DNA from: Bacteroidota bacterium
Lineage (GTDB): Bacteria; Bacteroidota; Bacteroidia; Sphingobacteriales; Sphingobacteriaceae
DNA: 64,000 nucleotides
Reading direction: 5' to 3'
NCBI GenBank assembly: GCA_023450085.1
Contig: JAEXHI010000002.1
Location: 72,164-136,163 of the forward strand
The number at the start of each line of letters is the position of its first letter. The stretch's first letter is position 1. Below, in pieces: positions 1-7,625 of this stretch. The notes under the pieces are model-generated. The model worked only from the letters and a program-made list of their open reading frames with translations, had not been told where the DNA came from and made no database searches. Made by a program: the position numbers and the translations under genes.

Positions 1-929
1 GCTTAATTTATCCCATTAATGATAACCATCTGAATTTTTACCGAACGCCAGATTCGACTTTAAAATCAGCCTACGTTACTTTGCCCATCAATATTGATTC
101 TTTGAAAAAGCAATTGGCACTAAAAGACAAAAATGAGCTGGAAGGTGTTTATTACATGGGAGAGTATGAGTTTGGACTTTATGCTGCCGACCAACAACAT
201 TACAATATGGTGCTGTTGAAAAATGGGATTTTAATGAGTGAAATTATTAAAACTCCTTATGGCGGATATGACTGTGTGCAATATGGAGGAAGAAATGTTC
301 CCTATCAATTGATCAAAAACGTAAGATTGATCAATGGTGTGTTAATAGGGGTCCCATTTGTGAAGAGCAAGGAAAAGAGGTTTTCTACACTTGCCAAATC
401 GGCTGAAAATTTCGAATATAAACCCCTAGATGATGAGATGGGCTATTTGAGGTTAAGCAGCTTTGATGCGGATAATGCCAATATCAAAAAATCTGAAGAG
501 TTTTTTAAAACTATTGATGGGCATTTGGCTTCAAAATATTTGATTGTAGACTTACGCAATAACAGCGGTGGAGCCTTTAAAACCTCACAAAAATTTATTG
601 ATCTCTTTAAAAAATATAAAGGCAAAATTTTTATCCTACAAAACGCCCAAACCGTAAGCAATGCCGAGCAAGTCATTATTGCGTTAAAAGGTCAAAAAAA
701 TATAGTAACGCTTGGCGAACAATCTAAGGGGATGATTACATTTGGCAGCAACTACGGAAAAACGATAAAGCTTCCCAGCGGTCGCTTTACCTTTTACCCA
801 ACGGATATGACTGGTGTTGACAAGGATCTTGCTCATGAAAGCAAGGGCGTTGATCCAGATGTGAAGCTAGATCCTTATAAGAGCGATTGGATTGAACAAA
901 CGCTCGAGTACATTAAAAAAACGCCTTAG
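1..929 (+). CDS. S41-family serine peptidase, C-terminal part (5' end outside window)
   Basis: This is the C-terminal ~300 residues of a tail-specific-protease-like (S41) peptidase. The frame is open back to base 3 and an in-frame TTG at 81 is not a convincing start, so the real start lies before the window. Visible family marks are the strand YLRLSSFDADN, the core LIVDLRNNSGG, and TVSNAEQ, which sits where S41 enzymes carry the nucleophilic serine (usual form TxSAAE). GEQSKGMITFG follows and may supply the base. The signal peptide and any N-terminal domain cannot be seen. Secreted S41 proteins of this type are common in Bacteroidota; the substrate is unknown. The stop is two bases before the next ATG, so the two genes are probably co-transcribed. 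Confidence 0.8.
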   Translation, partial: LIYPINDNHLNFYRTPDSTLKSAYVTLPINIDSLKKQLALKDKNELEGVYYMGEYEFGLYAADQQHYNMVLLKNGILMSEIIKTPYGGYDCVQYGGRNVPYQLIKNVRLINGVLIGVPFVKSKEKRFSTLAKSAENFEYKPLDDEMGYLRLSSFDADNANIKKSEEFFKTIDGHLASKYLIVDLRNNSGGAFKTSQKFIDLFKKYKGKIFILQNAQTVSNAEQVIIALKGQKNIVTLGEQSKGMITFGSNYGKTIKLPSGRFTFYPTDMTGVDKDLAHESKGVDPDVKLDPYKSDWIEQTLEYIKKTP

Positions 930-931
930 GC

Positions 932-1861
932 ATGAGTAAAAAAATATTAATTGTAGACGATTTACATCCTGTTTTTAAAGAACGTGCTACAGCAATGGGA
1001 TATATTGTTGACGATAGACCGTTGATTACCCGAGAAGAAACACTTGCAGCCGTTGCTGATTACGAAGGGATTGCCGTAAGGACCAAATTTAGGATAGACC
1101 AAGAAATTTTTGAGGCAGCGCCAAAGCTTGAGTTTGTAGCGAGGGCAGGAGCTGGACTTGATAACATTGATATCGACATTGCCAAGCAACGTAACATTGC
1201 TCTTTTGGCGGCTAATGAAGGGAATATGGATGCCGTAGGCGAACATGCCATTGGCTTGCTGTTGTCGTTAATGAACAATTTCCGCCAAGCTGATTTGCAG
1301 ATCAGAAATGGTATTTGGGACCGTGAAGGTAACAGGGGTTACGAGCTGAAAGATAAAACGGTTGGCATTATTGGTTATGGTTTTATGGGGCAAAGTTTTG
1401 CCCGCAAACTATCGGGCTTTGGAGTAAATGTGCTGGCCTACGATAAATATAAAACCAGCTTTAGCGATGCCTATGCAAAGGAAGTGAGTATGGAAGAGAT
1501 TGTGAAGCATAGTGACGTGTTGAGCCTACATATTCCATTGACTAAAGAAACCAGGCAAATGGTCAACGACGAATATTTTTTTCATTTTAAAAAGCCTATC
1601 TTTTTCATCAATACCGCTAGGGGAGAAATTGTAAATACCCAAGCAGTGCTCAACAATATTGCTAATGGCAAAATTATGGGGGCTGGCCTAGATGTATTGG
1701 AAAATGAAAAATTCCCAGCTTTGGCAGCGCAGTCTTGGTACGACTCGCTGAAAACCAATGAGAAAGTGATTTTAACGCCTCATGTGGGTGGCTGGACATT
1801 CGATTCTTATCGTAAAATTTCTGAAGTTTTAGCCCAGAAATTAGAGAATATGAATAGATAA
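932..1861 (+). CDS. D-isomer-specific 2-hydroxyacid dehydrogenase (phosphoglycerate-dehydrogenase-like, short form)
   Basis: This 309-residue cytoplasmic NAD-dependent oxidoreductase interconverts a 2-hydroxyacid and a 2-oxoacid. It has the split substrate-binding domain with RAGAGLDNIDI, the Rossmann motif VGIIGYGFMGQSFA near residue 145, the arginine motif NTARGEIVN, and the catalytic histidine in TPHVGGWT near the C terminus. These are the usual Arg/Glu/His positions of the family. It is the length of SerA-type enzymes that lack the C-terminal ACT domain, so serine biosynthesis is possible. Substrate cannot be set from sequence; glyoxylate or hydroxypyruvate reduction are alternatives. It starts two bases after the S41 peptidase stop and is followed closely by an OsmC gene. 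A second, more glyoxylate-reductase-like paralogue is at 42162. Confidence 0.88.
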   Translation: MSKKILIVDDLHPVFKERATAMGYIVDDRPLITREETLAAVADYEGIAVRTKFRIDQEIFEAAPKLEFVARAGAGLDNIDIDIAKQRNIALLAANEGNMDAVGEHAIGLLLSLMNNFRQADLQIRNGIWDREGNRGYELKDKTVGIIGYGFMGQSFARKLSGFGVNVLAYDKYKTSFSDAYAKEVSMEEIVKHSDVLSLHIPLTKETRQMVNDEYFFHFKKPIFFINTARGEIVNTQAVLNNIANGKIMGAGLDVLENEKFPALAAQSWYDSLKTNEKVILTPHVGGWTFDSYRKISEVLAQKLENMNR

Positions 1862-1952
1862 TTTGTTAAATTGGCACAAACAAAACAATTTAGACAAGTA
1901 TAAGCGGAGAAACGATTTTTCAAAACTTGTACCTCTCGATTCGTATCTAATT

Positions 1953-2429
1953 ATGGCTAAGCATCATATATACAAAACCAACTTGGTTTGGGTAGGCAAC
2001 AAAGGTTCGGGTACAATGGATTACCGTTCGTACGATCGTGATTTTACCGTTGAAATAGAAGGTAAAATGCCCATTCAGGGTTCTTCTGATTCGGTTTTTT
2101 TAGGCGATAAATCAAAGTATAATCCCGAAGATTTGCTGCTTTCCTCTGTATCATCTTGCCACATGCTATGGTATTTGCACCTGTGTTCTAAAAACGGTAT
2201 CGTAGTGATAGAGTATACGGACAACGCCACAGGAACGATGACTGAAAATGCGGATGGTAGCGGTAAGTTCACCGAAATATTGTTGCAGCCACAGGTCGTT
2301 ATTTCAAAACCAGAAGACATTTCTTGGGCCAATTCTTTACACGCCGAAGCCAGTAGAATGTGCTTTATTGCCAGTTCGCTTAACTTCCCAGTAAAGCATC
2401 AAGCCAGCTGTACCGCTATAGGCAAATAA
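1953..2429 (+). CDS. OsmC-family protein (thiol peroxidase-like)
   Basis: A 158-residue OsmC/Ohr-type protein, a family that reduces organic hydroperoxides using two redox cysteines. Both cysteine regions are present: SSVSSCHMLWYLHLC, with the cysteine at the start of the central helix, and SRMCFIASSLNFPV near the C terminus. The frame extends upstream to a TTG at 1863, but the ATG at 1953 (MAKHHIYKTNLVWVGN) matches the normal N terminus of the family, so that start is used. It follows the dehydrogenase by 91 bp in the same direction. Because the second cysteine lies in the expected position a peroxidase role is likely, but some OsmC-like proteins have other roles. Confidence 0.87.
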   Translation: MAKHHIYKTNLVWVGNKGSGTMDYRSYDRDFTVEIEGKMPIQGSSDSVFLGDKSKYNPEDLLLSSVSSCHMLWYLHLCSKNGIVVIEYTDNATGTMTENADGSGKFTEILLQPQVVISKPEDISWANSLHAEASRMCFIASSLNFPVKHQASCTAIGK

Positions 2430-2517
2430 CATTTTCCTTTTAAAATACCTAAAAATGGGTATTGTATAGGCTAGCCCATTCATTCATATTTACTGGTATT
2501 TAAATATCAGTTACAGT

Positions 2518-5500
2518 ATGAAAAGGACATTGTTTTTCCTGTTTTTTATTTTTGTCGCTTACGTAAAAGGCCAGATTCCTTATTTGGTGAAGGATGCAAA
2601 TTCCTCTGGAGCTCTAGTATCCTCGGGACCTAGCTATACCATTGAAGTTGGTGGAAGTATATATTTTGTGGCCAGAGATGCTGCTAATGGTTCTGAATTA
2701 TGGAAGACTGATGGAACAGAAGCAGGTACCGTGTTGGTGAAAGATATTAGGGCGGGTAGTTTGGGTTCAAATCCACAATCCCTAACCAATGTAAACGGCG
2801 TGCTGTACTTTGTTGCCGAGGATGGTGTAAACGGCTATGAAGTTTGGAAGAGTAACGGTACCACTGCAGGCACAGTAATGGTAAAAGATATTAGAACGAG
2901 TATTGGAGGATACGTTCCCTACTCACTTACCAATGTAAATGGCACCTTGTTTTTTGCAGCAGACGATGGGGTTAACGGACTAGAGCTATGGAAAAGTGAT
3001 GGCACTGCTGCGGGAACAGTAATGGTGAAGGATATTGTTAGTGGGGCTAGTTCGGGATTCCCCCGCCTATTTGCCAACGTAAATGGCACTTTGTTTTTTG
3101 CAGCCGATAATGGTACCAATGGCGAAGAACTTTGGAAGAGTGACGGTACTACTGCTGGGACTATGATGGTAAAAGATATCAATGCAGGTATTGGGACAAG
3201 TACGCTCGACAATCTTTTGAATGTAAATGGCACACTCTATTTTACAGCAGATAATGGTGCCAACGGTATTGAGCTCTGGAAGAGTAACGGCACTATTGCA
3301 GGCACGGTAATGGTGAGCGATCTGAATGTTGGTTCCGGTAATTCTGATATCACAAACTTGACCAATGTTAACGGAACCCTATATTTTATTTTAGGAAATG
3401 GATCGTTAGCAAGTAAAGTAATGAAGAGTAACGGCACAGCGGTGGGAACGGTTACCGTTAAAGATTTTTCTTCTGAGTCTCGTCCCTATGGTTTAACGGC
3501 CAATGGTAGCCTTCTTTATTTTGCGATTAATAATAACGTGGGTGAAGCTGAATTATGGAAAAGTAATGGTACTACGGTTGGCACTACGCTAATCAAAAAA
3601 ATATATAGTGGAAATTCTTTCAATCAAGCTTCTAATTTTTTGATGGTAGGCAGCACCCTATATTTTTCTGCCGTTGATAATGTGAACAATCGTGAGCTAT
3701 GGAAAAGCGACGGTACTGCCGCAGGAACGGTAATGGTAAAAGACATAGCTTCAGGAAACATTGGGTCTAGCCCTAGTGCTTTTGCAACACTTAACAGTAC
3801 CTTATATTTCTCGGCTTATGATGCGATAAACGGCTTTGAGCTATGGAAAAGTGATGGGACTGCCGCTGGCACGTTGATGATCAAGGATATTTACATAGGT
3901 ACGGGAAATGCAAACCCCCAACTATTTACTTTAGTAGGTAATCAAGTGTTTTACGTTGCAGATAATGGTGTAGATGGGAATGAGCTTTGGAAAACAGACG
4001 GCACTCTTAACGGTACAAGTATGGTCAAAGACATTTATCCGGGAAGTGGCATGCCTAACCTTTTAAAACTTACCAATGTTAATGGTACTTTATTCTTCTC
4101 GGCTAATAATGGACCTCAAGGCCAAGAACTTTGGAAGAGTGACGGCACGACCGCAGGAACGGTGCTGGTCAAAGATATTTATCCAGGTGGTTTGGGGTCT
4201 AATCCCTCAAATCTGACGAACATTAATGGTACCTTATATTTCTCGGCCAATAACGGAACCCAAGGAACAGAGCTTTGGAAGAGCGATGGCACGGCTGCAG
4301 GAACGGTGCTGGTAAAAGATGTTTATCCCAGCAGTGGAGATGCTTATGTAGATCTTTTTATAAACGTAAATGGTACCCTGTTTTTTGTGGCAAGTGATGG
4401 GATAAACGGCAGGGAGCTTTGGAAAAGTGACGGTACTACGGCAGGGACTCTGATGGTAAAAGATATTTATAGTGGATCGTTTGATAGCGGTATTAATAAT
4501 ATGACCAACGTGAATGGTACCCTGTTTTTCTCTGTTAATGACGGCCTAAATGGCTACGAACTTTGGAAGAGTGATGGTACCACAGCGGGTACCACATTGG
4601 TGAAAGATATACGAGTAGGTGCATTGGGTTCATCTCCAGTGAATATGCTAGGTGTAGGTTCCATCTTGTATTTTGCAGCCACCGACGGTTTTAGTGGTCA
4701 CGAACTTTGGAAAAGCGATGGCACCACAGCAGGTACCGTAATGGTAAAGGATATTTGGAGTGGTAGTATTGGTTCAAGCCCTGTCAATATGGTTAATCAT
4801 AACGGAACTTTGTTTTTTACAGGAAACGATGGTACCAATGGTAGTGAGCTTTGGAAAAGTGACGGCACCACTGCGGGTACTGTGATGGTGAAAGATATTG
4901 TTAGTGGAGCAGGTTCTTCTGGCCCGTCACAGCTCGTTAGTGTGGGAAATGCTCTATTCTTCTCGGCTACTAACGGTGTTGATGGGGTGGAACTTTGGAA
5001 AAGTGATGGTACTGCGGGGGGTACACAAATGGTACATAATATCAGGAGCGGAATATCAAATTCTTCTCCTCTTTACCTTACCAGATTGAATAATCTTTTA
5101 CTATTTAGTGCCGATGATGGCACAGCCGGTACGGAGCTTTGGGCATTGGAAATTTCATCGGAAGTGTTGCCCATCAGATGGCTAAAGTTTAATGCCAAGC
5201 TGGGACTTGATAAAAAGACGGAGCTAAGCTGGAGCGTAGAGGAAAGGGAAGTTGTTGCTTATGAAATTGAGCGCAGTAGCGATGGAAAAAAATTCGAAAA
5301 GTTAGCAATACTTAAATCATCAGGTAATGGAACTAATCACTATCAATTTATCGATAATAGCCCTTTTTTAAAAGATAATTCCATTACCTATTATCGCATT
5401 AAACAAACTGAACTTAATGGTACGAGCACCTACAGCGAGATTGATTTTGTAAAGAATGATATAGGCGACGTCACGATATTTCCAAACCCTGTGGCAGATA

Positions 5501-5676
5501 GATTGACGATACAATCGAAGACAAAGCAATTGGCCAAGGTGTTTGATGTAAGCGGCAAACAAATATGGCAAAAGCAATTACAGATTGGTGAAAATACCTT
5601 TTCTAATTTTGATTGGCCTACAGGGGTTTATGTGCTTAAAGTGGCCGAAAAAGGATACAAGTTGGTTAAACAATAG
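2518..5676 (+). CDS. Large secreted ELWxxDGT-repeat protein with T9SS C-terminal sorting domain
   Basis: This 1052-residue protein begins with a signal peptide (MKRTLFFLFFIFVAYVKGQ). Most of it is a tandem array of about 46-50-residue units, each with a variant of ELWKSDGTxAGTxMVKDI followed by NVNGTLYFxAxDGxNGxELW. I count 17 full copies and one degenerate final copy (TELWALEIS). Copy 6 is eroded (KVMKSNGT). The array probably forms a beta-propeller or solenoid. After the array comes a fibronectin-like segment (VLPIRWLKFNAKL to SEIDFVKND). A C-terminal sorting domain starting IFPNPVADRLTI and ending KGYKLVKQ is the type IX signal for export and cell-surface attachment or release. It stands alone between the OsmC gene and greA. 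The ligand is unknown. ELWxxDGT repeats are a recognised uncharacterised family. Confidence 0.9.
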   Translation: MKRTLFFLFFIFVAYVKGQIPYLVKDANSSGALVSSGPSYTIEVGGSIYFVARDAANGSELWKTDGTEAGTVLVKDIRAGSLGSNPQSLTNVNGVLYFVAEDGVNGYEVWKSNGTTAGTVMVKDIRTSIGGYVPYSLTNVNGTLFFAADDGVNGLELWKSDGTAAGTVMVKDIVSGASSGFPRLFANVNGTLFFAADNGTNGEELWKSDGTTAGTMMVKDINAGIGTSTLDNLLNVNGTLYFTADNGANGIELWKSNGTIAGTVMVSDLNVGSGNSDITNLTNVNGTLYFILGNGSLASKVMKSNGTAVGTVTVKDFSSESRPYGLTANGSLLYFAINNNVGEAELWKSNGTTVGTTLIKKIYSGNSFNQASNFLMVGSTLYFSAVDNVNNRELWKSDGTAAGTVMVKDIASGNIGSSPSAFATLNSTLYFSAYDAINGFELWKSDGTAAGTLMIKDIYIGTGNANPQLFTLVGNQVFYVADNGVDGNELWKTDGTLNGTSMVKDIYPGSGMPNLLKLTNVNGTLFFSANNGPQGQELWKSDGTTAGTVLVKDIYPGGLGSNPSNLTNINGTLYFSANNGTQGTELWKSDGTAAGTVLVKDVYPSSGDAYVDLFINVNGTLFFVASDGINGRELWKSDGTTAGTLMVKDIYSGSFDSGINNMTNVNGTLFFSVNDGLNGYELWKSDGTTAGTTLVKDIRVGALGSSPVNMLGVGSILYFAATDGFSGHELWKSDGTTAGTVMVKDIWSGSIGSSPVNMVNHNGTLFFTGNDGTNGSELWKSDGTTAGTVMVKDIVSGAGSSGPSQLVSVGNALFFSATNGVDGVELWKSDGTAGGTQMVHNIRSGISNSSPLYLTRLNNLLLFSADDGTAGTELWALEISSEVLPIRWLKFNAKLGLDKKTELSWSVEEREVVAYEIERSSDGKKFEKLAILKSSGNGTNHYQFIDNSPFLKDNSITYYRIKQTELNGTSTYSEIDFVKNDIGDVTIFPNPVADRLTIQSKTKQLAKVFDVSGKQIWQKQLQIGENTFSNFDWPTGVYVLKVAEKGYKLVKQ

Positions 5677-5719
5677 GTGTTGATATGACCCGTTGGAGAC
5701 TAAAAATTCCATCAATTTA

Positions 5720-5751
5720 TTTGCTTTTATAGTTTTAGGCTTATATCTTCG
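5720..5751 (+). promoter_or_regulatory. Candidate greA promoter (Bacteroidota type)
   Basis: TTTG at 5720-5723, a 20-bp spacer, then TATCTTCG at 5744-5751, one base from TAnnTTTG. The spacing is that described for the primary sigma factor of Bacteroides and Flavobacterium. The start point would fall near 5757, upstream of the hairpin at 5766. Confidence 0.5.
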
Positions 5752-5765
5752 TTTTTAACACAAAG

Positions 5766-5810
5766 CAAGACTATGTAGGTTAATCACCCATGTAGTCTTG
5801 TTTGTTTTTT
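5766..5810 (+). terminator. Strong hairpin with T-run; terminator or greA leader attenuator
   Basis: The arms 5766-5780 and 5786-5800 pair over 15 positions (12 Watson-Crick, two G-T, one mismatch) around the 5-nt loop TAATC. They are followed by TTTGTTTTTT, giving the form of an intrinsic terminator. It would end transcription of the repeat protein, but it also lies downstream of the candidate greA promoter, so it could attenuate greA. Confidence 0.7.
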
Positions 5811-5838
5811 AAGAGGATTAAAGAAAAGAAATAGCGTT

Positions 5839-6312
5839 ATGGCAGAAATTACCTACTACACTAAAGAAGGGTTAGATAAACTTAAAGAAGAATTACATCA
5901 GTTAAAAACTGAAGGGAGATCATCAATAGCGAAAGCCATTGCTGAAGCCCGTGATAAAGGTGATCTATCGGAAAATGCAGAGTATGATGCAGCCAAAGAA
6001 GCACAAGGTTTGCATGAAGCAAAGATTGCAAAATTAGAAACGGTATTGGCTAACTCTAGGTTGCTAGATGAGTCGAAGTTAGACTTGTCAAAAGTATTAG
6101 CACTTTCTATCGTTAAAATAAAAAATGTAAAAAACGGCGCCACCATGACCTACCAGTTGGTAGCTGAAAGTGAAGCTGATTTAAAATCAGGAAAAATCTC
6201 TGTAAAATCACCTATTGCTCAAGGTTTGTTGGGTAAGTCTGTAGGTGATAAAACTGAAATAGAAGTGCCAGCAGGCAAAATCGAATTCGAAATTCTGGAA
6301 ATCTCTAGATAA
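5839..6312 (+). CDS. greA: Transcription elongation factor GreA
   Basis: This 157-residue protein is full length for GreA, which enters the RNA polymerase secondary channel and stimulates cleavage of backtracked RNA. The N-terminal coiled coil (residues about 1-75) carries the tip signature GDLSENAEYDAAKEAQ, with the acidic residues that chelate the catalytic magnesium. The C-terminal FKBP-like domain follows, with LLGKSVGDKTEIEVPAGKIEFEILEI. The gene is single, flanked on both sides by hairpins: a terminator-like one in the presumed leader and a perfect inverted repeat 7 bp after the stop. It is therefore probably monocistronic, or loosely linked to the HIT gene downstream. Confidence 0.97.
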   Translation: MAEITYYTKEGLDKLKEELHQLKTEGRSSIAKAIAEARDKGDLSENAEYDAAKEAQGLHEAKIAKLETVLANSRLLDESKLDLSKVLALSIVKIKNVKNGATMTYQLVAESEADLKSGKISVKSPIAQGLLGKSVGDKTEIEVPAGKIEFEILEISR

Positions 6313-6319
6313 TAATTGA

Positions 6320-6377
6320 GCCTAAAGCTTAAGGCTTAAAGCGATGTAGTTTTAAGCCTTAAGCTTTAGGCTTTTAG
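6320..6377. terminator. Perfect 21-bp inverted repeat after greA
   Basis: The arms 6320-6340 and 6351-6371 are exact reverse complements over 21 bp with a 10-nt loop, followed by TTTTAG. It begins 7 bp after the greA stop and ends 15 bp before the HIT start. It would form a very stable RNA hairpin and probably terminates greA or insulates the next gene. Its GCCTAAAGCTTAAGGC core is itself internally repetitive. Confidence 0.7.
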
Positions 6378-6386
6378 CTTAAATTT

Positions 6387-6779
6387 ATGGCAAGCATCTT
6401 TTCTAAAATAGTAGCGGGAGATATCCCAGCGCACAAAGTAGCGGAAACCGAAGATTTTTTGGCTTTTTTGGATATCAGTCCTTTGGTGTTGGGCCACACT
6501 TTGGTGATACCCAAAAAAGAGGTGGATTACATTTTTGATGTAGATGACGAGCTTTACCAAGGCTTGATGTTGTTTGCAAAGCGAGTAGCAGCAGGCATTA
6601 AAAAAGCTTATCCTTGCGATAGGGTTGGGGTAGCGGTAATTGGTTTGGAAGTGCCACATGCCCATGTGCACCTCATTCCTATTAACCACATGAACGACAT
6701 GAACTTTGCCAATCCTAAATTGAAACTTAGCCAAGAGCAATTGGCTGAAGTAGCAGCGAAGATTAAGACAGAGCTGTAA
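6387..6779 (+). CDS. HIT (histidine triad) family nucleotide-binding protein
   Basis: This 130-residue Hint-type protein starts with the family's usual SIFSKIVAGDIPAHKVAET. It carries LGHTLVIPKK in the middle and the histidine triad HAHVHLIP near residue 92, where the central histidine forms a covalent nucleotidyl intermediate. Members hydrolyse phosphoramidate or other phosphorylated purine nucleotides; the physiological substrate is often unclear. It follows greA by 74 bp, most of which is the inverted repeat. It is convergent with the MazG-like gene on the other strand. Confidence 0.93.
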   Translation: MASIFSKIVAGDIPAHKVAETEDFLAFLDISPLVLGHTLVIPKKEVDYIFDVDDELYQGLMLFAKRVAAGIKKAYPCDRVGVAVIGLEVPHAHVHLIPINHMNDMNFANPKLKLSQEQLAEVAAKIKTEL

Positions 6780-6792
6780 TCTTAATTTTTTG

Positions 6793-6822
6793 CTGTCATT
6801 CCGAGCAAGCGAGGAATCTTTT
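6793..6822. repeat. Half of an intergenic REP-like element
   Basis: The string TGTCATTCCGAGCAAGCGAG followed by GAATCTTTTA belongs to the 'GTCATTCCGAGC...GGAATCT' class of interspersed repeats seen in many bacteria. The matching right arm is not obvious here. Relatives in this window are near 7468, 18105, 20116 and 46850. Confidence 0.5.
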
Positions 6823-6855
6823 AGATTGGCGTCGTATTGAGCCTAGTCCATCAGC

Positions 6856-7188
6856 CTATTTCAACTTCTCATTGTTTTGATGACGTTCCGCATCGCGGAT
6901 GGTTTTTTTCTCTAGATTTTTAGCAAGTGCCTCTTCCAAGTTAATTCCTGTTTGGTTGGCCAAGCACATGAGCACAAAAAGCACATCAGCCATTTCATCC
7001 GCTAAATCTACTTGTTCATCACTTTTTTTGAAAGATTGCTCTCCATATTTACGGGCCATGATACGGGCAACCTCACCCACTTCTTCCATTAAGATAGCGG
7101 TGTTGGTGAGTTCGTTAAAATAACGGATTCCAGTAGTGTTGATCCAACGATCAATGGTTTGTTGTGCTTCGGTAATGGTCATGGTCAA
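6856..7188 (-). CDS. MazG-like nucleotide pyrophosphohydrolase
   Basis: This 110-residue all-alpha NTP pyrophosphohydrolase has the metal-binding EExxE..ExxD pattern: ILMEEVGEVARIMARKYGEQ, then DLADEMADVLFVLMCLANQTG. Family members hydrolyse (d)NTPs to monophosphates and cleanse the nucleotide pool. It is a single-domain short form, not the two-domain MazG of E. coli. The start is ATG at 7188 or two codons later (7182); both give the same fold. The neighbours give no clue to the substrate. It is convergent with the HIT gene. Confidence 0.88.
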   Translation of the reverse strand: MTMTITEAQQTIDRWINTTGIRYFNELTNTAILMEEVGEVARIMARKYGEQSFKKSDEQVDLADEMADVLFVLMCLANQTGINLEEALAKNLEKKTIRDAERHQNNEKLK

Positions 7189-7625
7189 AGATAAGGATTG
7201 GGAATTAATGATTAAGTATTAATGGTTAATGATCAATGATTAATCCTACTTCTCAAACTAATCCCTTAGTAACTAGCCACTAAGGTACAATTAAACAAAT
7301 AACCAGTTAAACGGTTAACCAATAGGTGGGATATGGCAACTTCAAAGATCTCTCCACTACGGTCGAGATGACGGCATAGGAAAGAATGGTGCATAACTAC
7401 TAACCACTAGCAACTAACCACTAATATACAGTTAACCAAATAACCAGTTAAACGATTAACCTGCATTAATGAGATCCTTCGTGGCACTCAGGATGACAAA
7501 AGATTTACTTCGTAGCTGCTTCGCGGTCCTCGTCATTGCACTTCCCTCGGAATGACAAAAGGCTGCGGTCGAGATGACGGCGTAGGAAAGAATGGTGCAT
7601 AATTCACTAACTCCTAGCCACTAGT
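7189..7625. repeat. Repeat-rich intergenic region with a duplicated two-part unit
   Basis: No gene is visible. Two 51-bp direct repeats (7270-7320 and 7411-7461, about 44 identical positions) share the core AACCAGTTAAACG. Each is followed by a 37-bp repeat (7360-7396 and 7566-7602, one mismatch) with the core GGTCGAGATGACGGC. Between the second pair, at 7468-7560, lies REP-like sequence with AGGATGACAAA and GGAATGACAAA arms. Bases 7200-7250 are a low-complexity run of TAATGATTAA variants. The layout suggests duplication of one unit and a later insertion in the second copy. Confidence 0.6.

Noticed and set aside
1863..1952. TTG-started N-terminal extension of the OsmC protein
   Set aside because: The ATG at 1953 matches the family N terminus; the 30 extra residues have no likeness to it.
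2518..5676. Regular repeats considered as a CRISPR array or non-coding tandem repeat
   Set aside because: The period is a multiple of three, varies at codon level, and keeps one open frame with signal peptide and sorting domain.
7189..7625. Repeats considered as a small CRISPR array
   Set aside because: Only two copies of each unit, of different types, with no uniform spacers and no cas gene.
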